Source: JAMBLL01 sp964387145
GTDB taxonomy: Bacteria; Actinomycetota; Acidimicrobiia; Spongiisociales; UBA5794
DNA length: 27,461 nt
Direction of reading: 5' to 3'
Assembly (NCBI GenBank): GCA_964387145.1
Contig: CAYLVM010000022.1
Location: 1-27,461, forward strand
The notes below the pieces were generated by a model that saw only the letters and a program-made list of their open reading frames with translations, was not told where the DNA came from and ran no database searches. The position numbers were made by a program, and so were the translations under genes. This document shows positions 21,333-27,461 of the stretch, one piece after another; position 1 is the stretch's first letter; every line of letters starts with the position of its first letter.

Positions 21333-22592
21333 TCAGATCTTGTCGAGAGCGTTCGCGAGGTCGGCGATGATGTCTTGAGGGTGTTCGACGCCCACCGAGA
21401 GGCGGACGAGTGACTCCGAAACTCCGTAGCGCTCCTTGTCCTGAGGGTCCACCCCGGCGTGGGTCATGGACGCTGGGTGTTGTGCGAGGGACTCTGTGCT
21501 TCCGAGGCTCACCGCGAGCTGGACAAGTTGGAGGGAGTCGAGGAATCTGAACGCCTCCTCCTCCCCGCCATGCACCCAGAGCGAGATCATCGCTCCGGGG
21601 CCCTCACACTGATCGTTGTAGATCTCATAGGCGTCGTCGGAGGGTTGCAGGAGGCCGAGGTACCCGACGCGTTCGACCTTGGGATGGTCGTCGAGGAACC
21701 GGGCGACGATCTGTGCGTTCTCCTCCTGGCGACGCATCCTGAGGCTGAGGGTTTCGAGGCTGCGCATCATCAACCACCCGGTGTGTGGCGTTGCCATGGT
21801 CCCGAGGATCGTACGGAACTCGCCGATCCGCGCCATGATCTCGCGCGAGCCGAGGGCGGCGCCGGCGATCAGGTCCGAGTGCCCGCCGATGTACTTGGTC
21901 GCGGAGTACAGAACGATGTCTGCTCCGTGCGCAAGGGGGTGTTGCCAGATCGGGCCGAGGAACGTGTTGTCGACTGCGACCGTCACGTGGTGGTCGTCTG
22001 TGCTGTGGGCGTCTGCGAACCGTCGGGCCTGACGGATCGAGAACAGGTCGTTGGTCGGGTTCGCCGGTGTCTCCATCAAGATCATCGAAACCTGTCTGTC
22101 TCCGATGACCTCGTTCAGATCGTCGATGTCCGAGGCGGGTTCCCATGCAACGGTGTCGATGCCGAAACGGTTCACGATGTGGTGCAGGAAGTGATCCGAG
22201 CCACCGTAGAGAGGAACGGAGTGCACGAGGACTGTGCCCGGTGTGACGAAGGTGAGGACCGTGGTGGTGATCGCAGCCATGCCGGACGCGAACACGAGCC
22301 CTGCCTCCGCCCCATCCCACAGCGTGAGCCGTTGCTCGAGGATCTCGAGGTCCGGGTTGTTGATTCTCGAGTAGATCAGCCCGGGACGCTCGCCACTTTC
22401 GGGTTCGCTGAGACCGTAGGCGATCGAGAAGAATCGCTTGCCCTCCTCAGCGGATGCGAACGTGAAGGTGGATGTTTGGAAGATCGGGCTCTTCAGCGAC
22501 CCCTCGGACCACTCGGGCCGGTAGCCGTACCCCATCATGAGGCTCTCAGGGGCGAGCTCGTGGCCGGCGATCTCTCGGTTGTACTCGTTCAT
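21333..22592 (-). CDS. Cystathionine/methionine gamma-lyase-family PLP enzyme
   Basis: Cys/Met-metabolism PLP enzyme, 419 residues from ATG 22592, which has a GAGGG site; the in-frame extension to 22637 runs into the regulatory region. PLP residues are visible: IYSRINNP at 73-80 (Tyr74/Arg76 contact the neighbouring subunit's PLP phosphate), SGMAAI near 103-108, DNTFLGP at 208-214 with Asp208, and YSATKYIGGHSD at 229-240 with Lys233. The sequence GGYxPEW-like start, SEPESGERPGLIYSR and PLYGGSDHF resemble the group annotated as cystathionine gamma-synthase family. The Cys of methionine gamma-lyase (YGCT) is Gly here (YGGS), arguing against that activity. Substrate: cystathionine, homocysteine, cysteine or O-acyl-homoserine. 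It is divergent from the Lrp gene and precedes the tyrosine phenol-lyase gene. Confidence 0.88.
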   Translation of the reverse strand: MNEYNREIAGHELAPESLMMGYGYRPEWSEGSLKSPIFQTSTFTFASAEEGKRFFSIAYGLSEPESGERPGLIYSRINNPDLEILEQRLTLWDGAEAGLVFASGMAAITTTVLTFVTPGTVLVHSVPLYGGSDHFLHHIVNRFGIDTVAWEPASDIDDLNEVIGDRQVSMILMETPANPTNDLFSIRQARRFADAHSTDDHHVTVAVDNTFLGPIWQHPLAHGADIVLYSATKYIGGHSDLIAGAALGSREIMARIGEFRTILGTMATPHTGWLMMRSLETLSLRMRRQEENAQIVARFLDDHPKVERVGYLGLLQPSDDAYEIYNDQCEGPGAMISLWVHGGEEEAFRFLDSLQLVQLAVSLGSTESLAQHPASMTHAGVDPQDKERYGVSESLVRLSVGVEHPQDIIADLANALDKI

Positions 22593-22623
22593 TGTGCCCT
22601 CAGATTCGGTAAGATGGTCGAAT

Positions 22624-22642
22624 GGACGAAGATGCATCGTCC
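22624..22642. promoter_or_regulatory. Inverted repeat 1 in the divergent region
   Basis: GGACGA (22624-22629) and TCGTCC (22637-22642) are perfect inverted arms around a seven-base spacer. It lies 32 bases upstream of the cystathionine lyase-family ATG, where a repressor could block that gene. Its centre is at 22633. Confidence 0.5.
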
Positions 22643-22646
22643 TACG

Positions 22647-22662
22647 GCACTAGTAGTAGTGC
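22647..22662. promoter_or_regulatory. Inverted repeat 2, GCACTA-N4-TAGTGC, candidate Lrp/AsnC operator
   Basis: GCACTA (22647-22652) and TAGTGC (22657-22662) form a perfect 16-base dyad. The size and AT-leaning centre resemble Lrp/AsnC operators, typically about 15 bases with inverted symmetry. Its centre, 22654.5, is about two helical turns from repeat 1. It is near the middle of the divergent intergenic region. Confidence 0.55.
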
Positions 22663-22686
22663 AGACGACAGGTAACAACACGGTTG

Positions 22687-22701
22687 CCGAAGGAAATTCG
22701 G
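22687..22701. promoter_or_regulatory. Inverted repeat 3, CCGAA-N5-TTCGG, near the lrp start
   Basis: CCGAA (22687-22691) and TTCGG (22697-22701) form a 15-base dyad. It ends 15 bases before the lrp ATG and overlaps the place expected for the transcription start or ribosome site. That position suits autoregulation. Confidence 0.5.
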
Positions 22702-22716
22702 AAATGAGGCCTCTCG

Positions 22717-23187
22717 ATGTCACTCGACCGAATCGATCGTGCTCTGATCGCTCTCCTCCAGGAGGATGGTCGTCGCTCGAACAAGTCCCTCGCTGCTGCG
22801 ACCCGAATCGCACCGTCGACGTGTTCTGAACGGGTGCAGCGTCTCATCGACAAGGGGGTTCTGACCGGGTTCCACGCTGAGGTGCATCGCGATGCGATGG
22901 GTATCGGCCTCGAGGCGCTCGTCTCGGTCCGTCTCCGTCGTCACGCTGCCGAGGAAGTCGACCGGTTCTGGTCCCACACTGGCGAGATGAAGGAGGTCGT
23001 TGCCGTGTACCACCTCTCGGGTGCGAACGACTTTCTGTGTCACGTGGTCGTTCGAGACTCGAACCATTTGCGTGATGTTGCCGTCTCTGGTTTCACGTCG
23101 CTGCCTGAAGTTGCCCACATCGAGACATCGATCATCTTCGAGCACCGCGCCAAGGCAGGCTTGCCCGACCTCGTCGTCGACGCCTGA
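22717..23187 (+). CDS. Lrp/AsnC-family transcription regulator
   Basis: 156-residue feast/famine regulator that binds DNA as a dimer or octamer and senses an amino acid. The N-terminal helix-turn-helix covers about residues 4-50 (LDRIDRALIALLQEDGRRSN, then LAAATRIAPSTCSERVQRL and GVLTGFHAEV). The C-terminal RAM domain (about 65-140) has the ligand-binding beta-alpha-beta fold, with VYHLSGANDFLCHVVVRD at 97-114 as the signature. A TGAGGC ribosome site precedes ATG 22717. It is divergent from two lyase genes on the minus strand and followed, 52 bases on, by two more PLP enzyme genes. This places it as the probable local regulator. Three inverted repeats in the intergenic region are candidate operators. 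The ligand is unknown; an amino acid handled by these enzymes is likely. Confidence 0.93.
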   Translation: MSLDRIDRALIALLQEDGRRSNKSLAAATRIAPSTCSERVQRLIDKGVLTGFHAEVHRDAMGIGLEALVSVRLRRHAAEEVDRFWSHTGEMKEVVAVYHLSGANDFLCHVVVRDSNHLRDVAVSGFTSLPEVAHIETSIIFEHRAKAGLPDLVVDA

Positions 23188-23239
23188 GCGCGCCGATGGC
23201 GGAGTTGACTAGCGGCCGGTCCCTGCAAAGGTAGGACCT

Positions 23240-24493
23240 ATGAGTAATGTCACCGGTCTCGTTTGTGTTGTCTGTGGAACGTCGTATCCACCCGAATCGC
23301 CCATCTACGTCTGCCCCGATCATGGAAACGAGGGGATCCTCGATGTCGCCTACGACTATGAGCGCATCGGCGAACAGGTCTCCAAGGAGTCCCTTGCGTC
23401 GAACGGCGACCGCACGATGTGGAGGTACCGGGCGCTGATGCCCATCGCTCCCGACGCTGCGGTCCCACCCCTGACGGTGGGGGGAACACCGATGTACGAC
23501 GCTGGGGATCTTGCATCGTTCCTTGGGATTGGGAAGGTCTGGGTCAAGGACGAGGGACGTCAACCGACCGCGTCACTCAAGGATCGTGCCTCTGCAATGG
23601 CGATCGTCAAGGCACGTGAGCAAGGTGCCGAGGTCGTCACGACGGCGAGCACAGGGAACGCAGCGGCAGCCCTCGCAGGACTCTCAGCGAGCGTTGGTCA
23701 GAAGAACGTCATCTTCGTCCCGGCTTCTGCCCCTGAGGCCAAGATCGCTCAGCTCCTCGCGTATGGATCGACCGTCGCCCTCGTCGACGGGTCCTACGGT
23801 GATGCTTTCGAGTTGTGCATGGAGGCCGCTACGGAGTACGGCTGGTACAACCGCAACACCGGTTTCAACCCGTACATGACCGAAGGCAAGAAGACGGCAG
23901 GACTCGAGATACTCGAGGATCTCGGTTGGGACCCACCGGACGCCATCTTCGTGAGCGTCGGGGATGGTTCCATCATCGGCGGTGTTCACAAGGCGGTCAA
24001 GGATGCCCTCGCACTCGGATGGATCGACCACGCACCGAGGATCTACGGCATCCAGGCTGCAGGAAGCGACTACCTCGTCCAGGCATTCGAGTCTGGAGAG
24101 GACGTCCTGACGAAGCCACCGATCGCTGCAGAAACCGTTGCGGACTCGATCAGCGCCGATCTCCCCCGCGATCGCATCAAGGCCATGGCAGCGGTCGTTG
24201 ACACCGCCGGTGCGTACCTTCGGGTCGATGACGACGCGATCCTCGGAGCGATCCCGGCACTGGCCCGGGGTTCGGGCGTGTTCGCAGAACCGGCTGCTGC
24301 CGCTGCGTACGCCGGGCTCATCGCCGCCGTCGACCAGGGCCTCATCGGCCCGGATGAGACCGCTGTGGTTCTCGCGACGGGAAGTGGCCTCAAAGACGTC
24401 TCCTCCGCGATGAAGGCGGTTGCAGCCATCGGTACCGAGCCGATGCGCGTCTCTCCGAATCTCGACAGTCTCAAAGCAGCTCTCGAACGTTGA
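23240..24493 (+). CDS. Threonine synthase-like PLP enzyme (fold type II)
   Basis: 417-residue fold-type II PLP enzyme. The PLP lysine is Lys114 in KDEGRQPTASLKDRAS (103-118), STGN at 137-140 holds the cofactor and substrate, and SVGDGSIIGG is the phosphate-binding loop. An N-terminal CVVC pair (Cys9, Cys12) with a CPDH (Cys25, His28) gives a possible small zinc knuckle, as in several threonine synthases. Threonine synthase converts O-phosphohomoserine to threonine. However, the location beside catabolic lyases and an Lrp regulator, with no hom or thrB gene, leaves room for a different beta- or gamma-elimination reaction. The substitution of Ala for Gly in PTASLKDR is unusual. AAGGTAGG precedes the ATG. 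It is 12 bases from the next PLP gene, so they are co-transcribed. Confidence 0.85.
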   Translation: MSNVTGLVCVVCGTSYPPESPIYVCPDHGNEGILDVAYDYERIGEQVSKESLASNGDRTMWRYRALMPIAPDAAVPPLTVGGTPMYDAGDLASFLGIGKVWVKDEGRQPTASLKDRASAMAIVKAREQGAEVVTTASTGNAAAALAGLSASVGQKNVIFVPASAPEAKIAQLLAYGSTVALVDGSYGDAFELCMEAATEYGWYNRNTGFNPYMTEGKKTAGLEILEDLGWDPPDAIFVSVGDGSIIGGVHKAVKDALALGWIDHAPRIYGIQAAGSDYLVQAFESGEDVLTKPPIAAETVADSISADLPRDRIKAMAAVVDTAGAYLRVDDDAILGAIPALARGSGVFAEPAAAAAYAGLIAAVDQGLIGPDETAVVLATGSGLKDVSSAMKAVAAIGTEPMRVSPNLDSLKAALER

Positions 24494-24505
24494 AAGGAAC
24501 GTGAC

Positions 24506-25960
24506 ATGATCGATCTCACCGTGAACGAGGCCGTCCTGGAGGCGGCCGTCGGCCAGGCGAGGGAACGGAACTTCCGTATCCCGACCTTCAAGCAGATGCG
24601 CGACCCCTCCCTCATCCCCGATGATGTGAAACAGCAGCTCGCAAGCGTGGGCCTGTGGGACCTCGATCCGATCAACCTGTTCCGGATCAGCTGGCACAAC
24701 GCGCCGACTCCCACCGGTGGCGGGTTCGGCGGTGTCAACTACTTCGAGATCCCGCCAGAGATCAGCGGCGTTGCGGCGCGGATCATCATCCTGGAGGGCA
24801 AGTGGTTCCCGACGGGTGCCCACAAGGTTGGCGCAGCGTTCGGTTGTCTGGCACCGCGTCTCGTCACGGGCCAGTTCAACCCCGTCACCCAGAAGGCCGT
24901 ATGGCCTTCGACCGGCAACTACTGCCGCGGCGGCGCCTACGACTCGAACCTCCTCGGGTGCGAGTCCATCGCTATCCTCCCCGAGGGCATGAGCACCGAG
25001 CGCTTCTCATGGCTCGAGTCCGTTGCAGGTGAGATCATCAAGACACCGGGTTCCGAGTCCAACGTCAAGGAGATCTTCGACAAGTGCAACGAGCTTCGTG
25101 CTTCTGGTGAGGATCTCATGATCTTCAACCAGTTCGATGAGTTCGGGAACTACCTCTGGCACTACTCGGTCACGGGTCCCGCCATGGAAGAGGTCCTCAA
25201 GGAGGTCATGGGTGAGGGTGATCGGTTCGCCGGTGTCATGCTCACGACCGGTTCTGCAGGAACGATCGCTTCGGGTGACTACCTCAAGCAGAAGTTCCCA
25301 ACCTCCAAGATCGCTGCAGGTGAGGCAGTCCAGTGCCCGACGATGATCTACAACGGTTTCGGCGAGCATCGCATCGAAGGCATCGGGGACAAGCACATCC
25401 CGTGGATCCACAACGTTCGTAACACCGACGTTGCCATGGGTCTCGATGATGAATCCTCCGTGAGTCTGATCCGTCTCTTCAACGAGCCTGCAGGCCGTGC
25501 GTACCTGGCGGACCAGGGTGTCTCGGATGACGTGATCGAGAAGCTCCCGCTGCTCGGAATCTCGGGTGTCGGGAACATGTTGATGGCGATCAAGTTCGCC
25601 AAGTACTACGAGCTGACCGGCAACGACGTCATCGTCACGGTCGGTACCGACTCGATGGAGATGTACCAGAGCCGCCTCGGTGAGCTCAACGCAGAGCGCG
25701 GCGAGCTCTCCGAACTCGATGCTGCGGCGACGTATCACCGTCACCTCCTTGGGCAGGGCATCGACCATGTCCAGGAGCTCGGCTACTACGACCGCAAGCG
25801 GATCCACAACTTGAAGTACTACACCTGGGTCGAGCAGCAGGGCAAGACCTACGACGAGATCCAGGCCCAGTGGTACGACCCGGAGTACTGGACGAGCATC
25901 CAGGCGATGGCAGACCCGATCGACGAGATGATCGAGTCCTTCAACGCCAAGGTCGGCTGA
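24506..25960 (+). CDS. Cysteine synthase/TrpB-like PLP enzyme of unknown reaction
   Basis: 484-residue fold-type II PLP enzyme, longer than cysteine synthase (about 310) or TrpB (about 400). The PLP lysine is probably Lys107 in FPTGAHKVGAAFG (101-113), a TrpB-like TGAHK context. PSTGNYCRGG follows at 134-143. The loop TTGSAGTIASGDYLK is the glycine-rich phosphate binder, and GEHRIEGIGDKHIP is close to the GIG-x-IP region of cysteine synthase and cystathionine beta-synthase. An extra N-terminal segment (1-60) and an acidic C-terminus (about 430-484) are not part of those families' cores. An AAAGGAAC ribosome site lies before ATG 24506. It is tightly linked to the threonine synthase-like gene, so the two may form a complex or act in sequence. 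I cannot name the substrate. Confidence 0.85.
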   Translation: MIDLTVNEAVLEAAVGQARERNFRIPTFKQMRDPSLIPDDVKQQLASVGLWDLDPINLFRISWHNAPTPTGGGFGGVNYFEIPPEISGVAARIIILEGKWFPTGAHKVGAAFGCLAPRLVTGQFNPVTQKAVWPSTGNYCRGGAYDSNLLGCESIAILPEGMSTERFSWLESVAGEIIKTPGSESNVKEIFDKCNELRASGEDLMIFNQFDEFGNYLWHYSVTGPAMEEVLKEVMGEGDRFAGVMLTTGSAGTIASGDYLKQKFPTSKIAAGEAVQCPTMIYNGFGEHRIEGIGDKHIPWIHNVRNTDVAMGLDDESSVSLIRLFNEPAGRAYLADQGVSDDVIEKLPLLGISGVGNMLMAIKFAKYYELTGNDVIVTVGTDSMEMYQSRLGELNAERGELSELDAAATYHRHLLGQGIDHVQELGYYDRKRIHNLKYYTWVEQQGKTYDEIQAQWYDPEYWTSIQAMADPIDEMIESFNAKVG

Positions 25961-25980
25961 CAGGACCCATCACAACCGAC

Positions 25981-26007
25981 CGAGGGAGGGGCCCCGCCCC
26001 TCCCTCG
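25981..26007 (+). terminator. Perfect GC hairpin ending the threonine synthase-like operon
   Basis: CGAGGGAGGGG (25981-25991) pairs perfectly with CCCCTCCCTCG (25997-26007) over a CCCCG loop, an 11-pair stem. It starts 20 bases after the stop of the cysteine synthase-like gene. It is followed by TCGCG, not a T tract, so it is a strong hairpin-only terminator. It may also act in the opposite direction on the convergent hydrolase gene. Confidence 0.75.
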
Positions 26008-26090
26008 TCGCGTTCGACATGCCCCATACCCAGGGTTGGTCGTCCGATATATGCCGCAGTGAGCCCACAGAACGCCAGCGGGCGTTGTGG

Positions 26091-26873
26091 TCAGCCGAGA
26101 CCGCTGAGGAAGGCTGCGATCGCCGGGGTCACGATGCCCGGGTGGGTCATGTTGGATGCATGCGCGGCACCGGGAACCGGGATCATGCCCCGGCAGTCGG
26201 GAAGGTCGGCACAGAGCTGCTCGGCGGTCGCGATCGGGATCGCGAGATCGTCGGTACCGTGCACGATGAGTACGGGACAGGTGATCTCATCGACGCGACC
26301 GCGAATGTCGTCGCGTCCCAGGAGCGCTGCGCCCGGGTACTCGACGGTCGAACGGTCGCGTGACTCCCAGATCCCGACCCACTTCTCCATCAACGTAGGC
26401 TCCCCGAGGATCAAGCCTGCAACCATCGTGCCAACCTCACCGAGCGGTTCGTCGCTCACCCAGTGGGCGATCATCCCCTCGTACCCGGCGAGCGCCTCCG
26501 GGTCATCCATGAAGACACCCGAGTCGATGAGAACGAGCCCGCGAACACGATCAGAGTGAGCCAACGCTGCCCGGAGAGACAGATACCCGCCCTGTGACAT
26601 CCCGATGAGCACGGCGCTGTCGATCCCGAGGTGATCCATGAGTCCGATGAGATCATCAGCAGAGTCCCAGTAGGTGAACGGACCGTCGACCGGGGTGTCT
26701 CCGAACCCCCTCTCGTCCCACGTCACACAGCGGTAAGTATCTGACAGCACATCGATCTGGGCATCGAACATGGTGCGATCCATCAAGAATCCGTGGCTGA
26801 ACATGAGAGCAGGACCGTCACCACCGGTGTCGTCGTATGCGATGTGCTGACCGTTGACCTCTGCTACCGGCAT
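26091..26873 (-). CDS. Alpha/beta hydrolase (esterase/haloperoxidase-like)
   Basis: 260-residue hydrolase. ATG 26873 is taken because AAGGAG lies about 6-7 bases before it; a longer in-frame extension has no family features. The triad is visible: Ser93 in GMSQGG (91-96), Asp208 or Asp209 in VHGTDDL, and His238 in GAAHASNMTHP. The oxyanion HGF lies at 27-29 and the WDERGFGDTP strand follows at 52-61. A cap of about 70 residues lies between Ser and Asp. It is soluble and cytosolic, with no signal. It is divergent from the small membrane-protein gene and convergent with the PLP-enzyme operon. The substrate cannot be predicted from these motifs. Confidence 0.88.
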   Translation of the reverse strand: MPVAEVNGQHIAYDDTGGDGPALMFSHGFLMDRTMFDAQIDVLSDTYRCVTWDERGFGDTPVDGPFTYWDSADDLIGLMDHLGIDSAVLIGMSQGGYLSLRAALAHSDRVRGLVLIDSGVFMDDPEALAGYEGMIAHWVSDEPLGEVGTMVAGLILGEPTLMEKWVGIWESRDRSTVEYPGAALLGRDDIRGRVDEITCPVLIVHGTDDLAIPIATAEQLCADLPDCRGMIPVPGAAHASNMTHPGIVTPAIAAFLSGLG

Positions 26874-26983
26874 GGTGGCTCCTTGTCGTCGACGTGCGCT
26901 GGGTGCGCGGCTGGCGAATCCTACTGCCACACACTCCGGGTTGTCGTTCCGATGCATGTGCCGGGGCCTTCACGAAAGAGAAG

Positions 26984-26995
26984 TACGATCGTTCT
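26984..26995 (+). promoter_or_regulatory. Candidate leaderless promoter -10 box for the small membrane protein
   Basis: TACGAT (26984-26989) fits TANNNT and ends six bases before ATG 26996. The region upstream of the ATG has no convincing Shine-Dalgarno. The same geometry appears before the aldehyde dehydrogenase gene. No -35 is evident. Confidence 0.45.
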
Positions 26996-27301
26996 ATGGC
27001 AGAGCTGAACGGACGGCTCGGATGGGTTTTCATCGGGTCGTGGATGGCTCTCGTCCTTGGCACGGTGTTCGCCATGCGTTCAGGGTTGGAACCGCAGGAT
27101 TGCTGCTTTCCGGATGGGATCGTGGTGGCGTTCACGACGTTCGTGATCGCAGTGTTCACGAGTCCCGTCGCGCTCGTCGGCGTCTATCTGATCAACCGCG
27201 ATATCGGTCGCGATCGTGTCCCGAAGGCAGCCGTCCTCACAGTCGTGGTCGGGGTGCTCGTGCTGCCGATCCTCTCGGCGATCGCCGTGACTGTCGTGTG
27301 A
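26996..27301 (+). CDS. Small three-helix membrane protein of unknown function
   Basis: 101-residue protein I do not recognise. It has three hydrophobic segments: about residues 9-28 (GWVFIGSWMALVLGTVFAM), 41-66 and 77-101. The short loop between the first two holds a Cys-Cys pair (PQDCCFPDG, near 34-42). The second loop has charged NRDIGRDRVPK. A longer in-frame reading from 26894 exists but lacks hydrophobic or other sense, and a candidate leaderless promoter points to ATG 26996. It probably sits in the cytoplasmic membrane. No homologous family comes to mind. The neighbouring tRNA is on the opposite strand. Confidence 0.65.
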   Translation: MAELNGRLGWVFIGSWMALVLGTVFAMRSGLEPQDCCFPDGIVVAFTTFVIAVFTSPVALVGVYLINRDIGRDRVPKAAVLTVVVGVLVLPILSAIAVTVV

Positions 27302-27347
27302 GCAGCGCTCGAAGTGGCGCAACGCCGACGCGGGTACGAGACAGCGA

Positions 27348-27364
27348 GAGGCGTGAATCGCCTC
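27348..27364. terminator. Hairpin between the membrane protein gene and tRNA-Pro
   Basis: GAGGCG (27348-27353) pairs with CGCCTC (27359-27364) over a five-base TGAAT loop. It lies 13 bases beyond the tRNA 3' end and 46 bases beyond the stop of the membrane protein gene, so it could serve either transcript. No T tract is present. Confidence 0.45.
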
Positions 27365-27377
27365 GTCAGATCAAAAG

Positions 27378-27454
27378 TGGTCGGGCTGGCCGGATTTGAA
27401 CCGGCGACCCCTGGTCCCCCAGACCAGTGCGCTGCCAGACTGCGCCACAGCCCG
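27378..27454 (-). tRNA. tRNA-Pro (anticodon GGG)
   Basis: 77-nucleotide tRNA on the minus strand. The acceptor stem CGGGCTG pairs perfectly with CAGCCCG, and discriminator A plus an encoded CCA tail ends at 27378. The anticodon stem CTGGT/ACCAG encloses a seven-base loop CTGGGGG whose middle three bases give anticodon GGG, reading CCC and CCT. The T arm GCCGGTTCAAATCCGGC is intact. The C1-G72 pair is typical of bacterial tRNA-Pro. Confidence 0.95.
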
Positions 27455-27461
27455 ATGCCGG

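Noticed and set aside
20233..21378. Plus-strand frame of 381 codons opposite the tyrosine phenol-lyase-like gene
   Set aside because: Pure antisense shadow; composition is dominated by Val, Asp, Glu and His without recognisable motifs.
21459..22829. Long plus-strand open frame (456 codons) opposite the cystathionine lyase-family gene
   Set aside because: It is antisense to a clear PLP enzyme, encodes a Cys- and His-rich low-complexity sequence without any motif, and runs through the divergent regulatory region and into lrp.
1..27461. CRISPR arrays, insertion sequences, prophage or integrase genes
   Set aside because: No regularly spaced repeats, transposase, integrase or phage genes were seen; the lone tRNA at the right edge has no visible attachment-site duplicate.

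Overview
The window is a GC-rich, tightly packed chromosomal segment whose gene content points to an actinobacterium. The strongest pointer is a conserved actinobacterial neighbourhood at 11.4-19.8 kb: pgsA, gcvH, a GarA-type FHA protein, an FtsR/Rv1828-type MerR regulator, a DUF151 nuclease and an Rv1830-type MerR regulator, the set found at Rv1822-Rv1830 in Mycobacterium tuberculosis. The proteins are diverged from mycobacterial ones, so a deep lineage such as Acidimicrobiia fits, but I infer this only from content. No phage, transposon, integrase or CRISPR array is visible. A run of exactly 100 N at 5797-5896 is an assembly gap.

Layout. 1-2.7 kb (minus): SDR dehydrogenase, six-helix potassium channel and a cytochrome P450 cut by the window edge. 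2.7-5.1 kb (plus): a DUF4333-like lipoprotein and a large aldehyde dehydrogenase. 5.1-9.35 kb (minus): Maf, an AIM24-family gene broken by the gap, glutaryl-CoA dehydrogenase, RNase HII, YqgE and a PqqB-like metallo-hydrolase. 9.4-10.4 kb (plus): adenosine deaminase. 10.5-11.3 kb (minus): monoacylglycerol-lipase-like hydrolase.

11.4-19.8 kb (minus): a run of thirteen collinear genes, mostly overlapping by 1-8 bases. It starts with a DUF6941-like gene, then pgsA, gcvH, garA, ftsR, a D,D-carboxypeptidase, hpt, the DUF151 nuclease, an RCK-gated channel, a MerR regulator, a small nuclease-like gene, gcvT and an orphan. It ties together envelope growth, glycine cleavage, purine salvage and ion transport. 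An internal promoter with a perfect TTGACA element precedes the second MerR gene.

19.9-26.0 kb is the most distinctive part. Four pyridoxal-phosphate enzymes surround an Lrp/AsnC regulator: a tyrosine phenol-lyase-like enzyme and a cystathionine/methionine lyase-family enzyme on the minus strand, and a threonine-synthase-like and a cysteine-synthase/TrpB-like enzyme on the plus strand. The divergent intergenic region holds three inverted repeats, and a strong hairpin closes each arm. I read it as a self-contained Lrp-controlled amino-acid lyase module of unknown overall substrate. 26.1-27.46 kb holds an alpha/beta hydrolase, a small three-helix membrane protein and tRNA-Pro(GGG).
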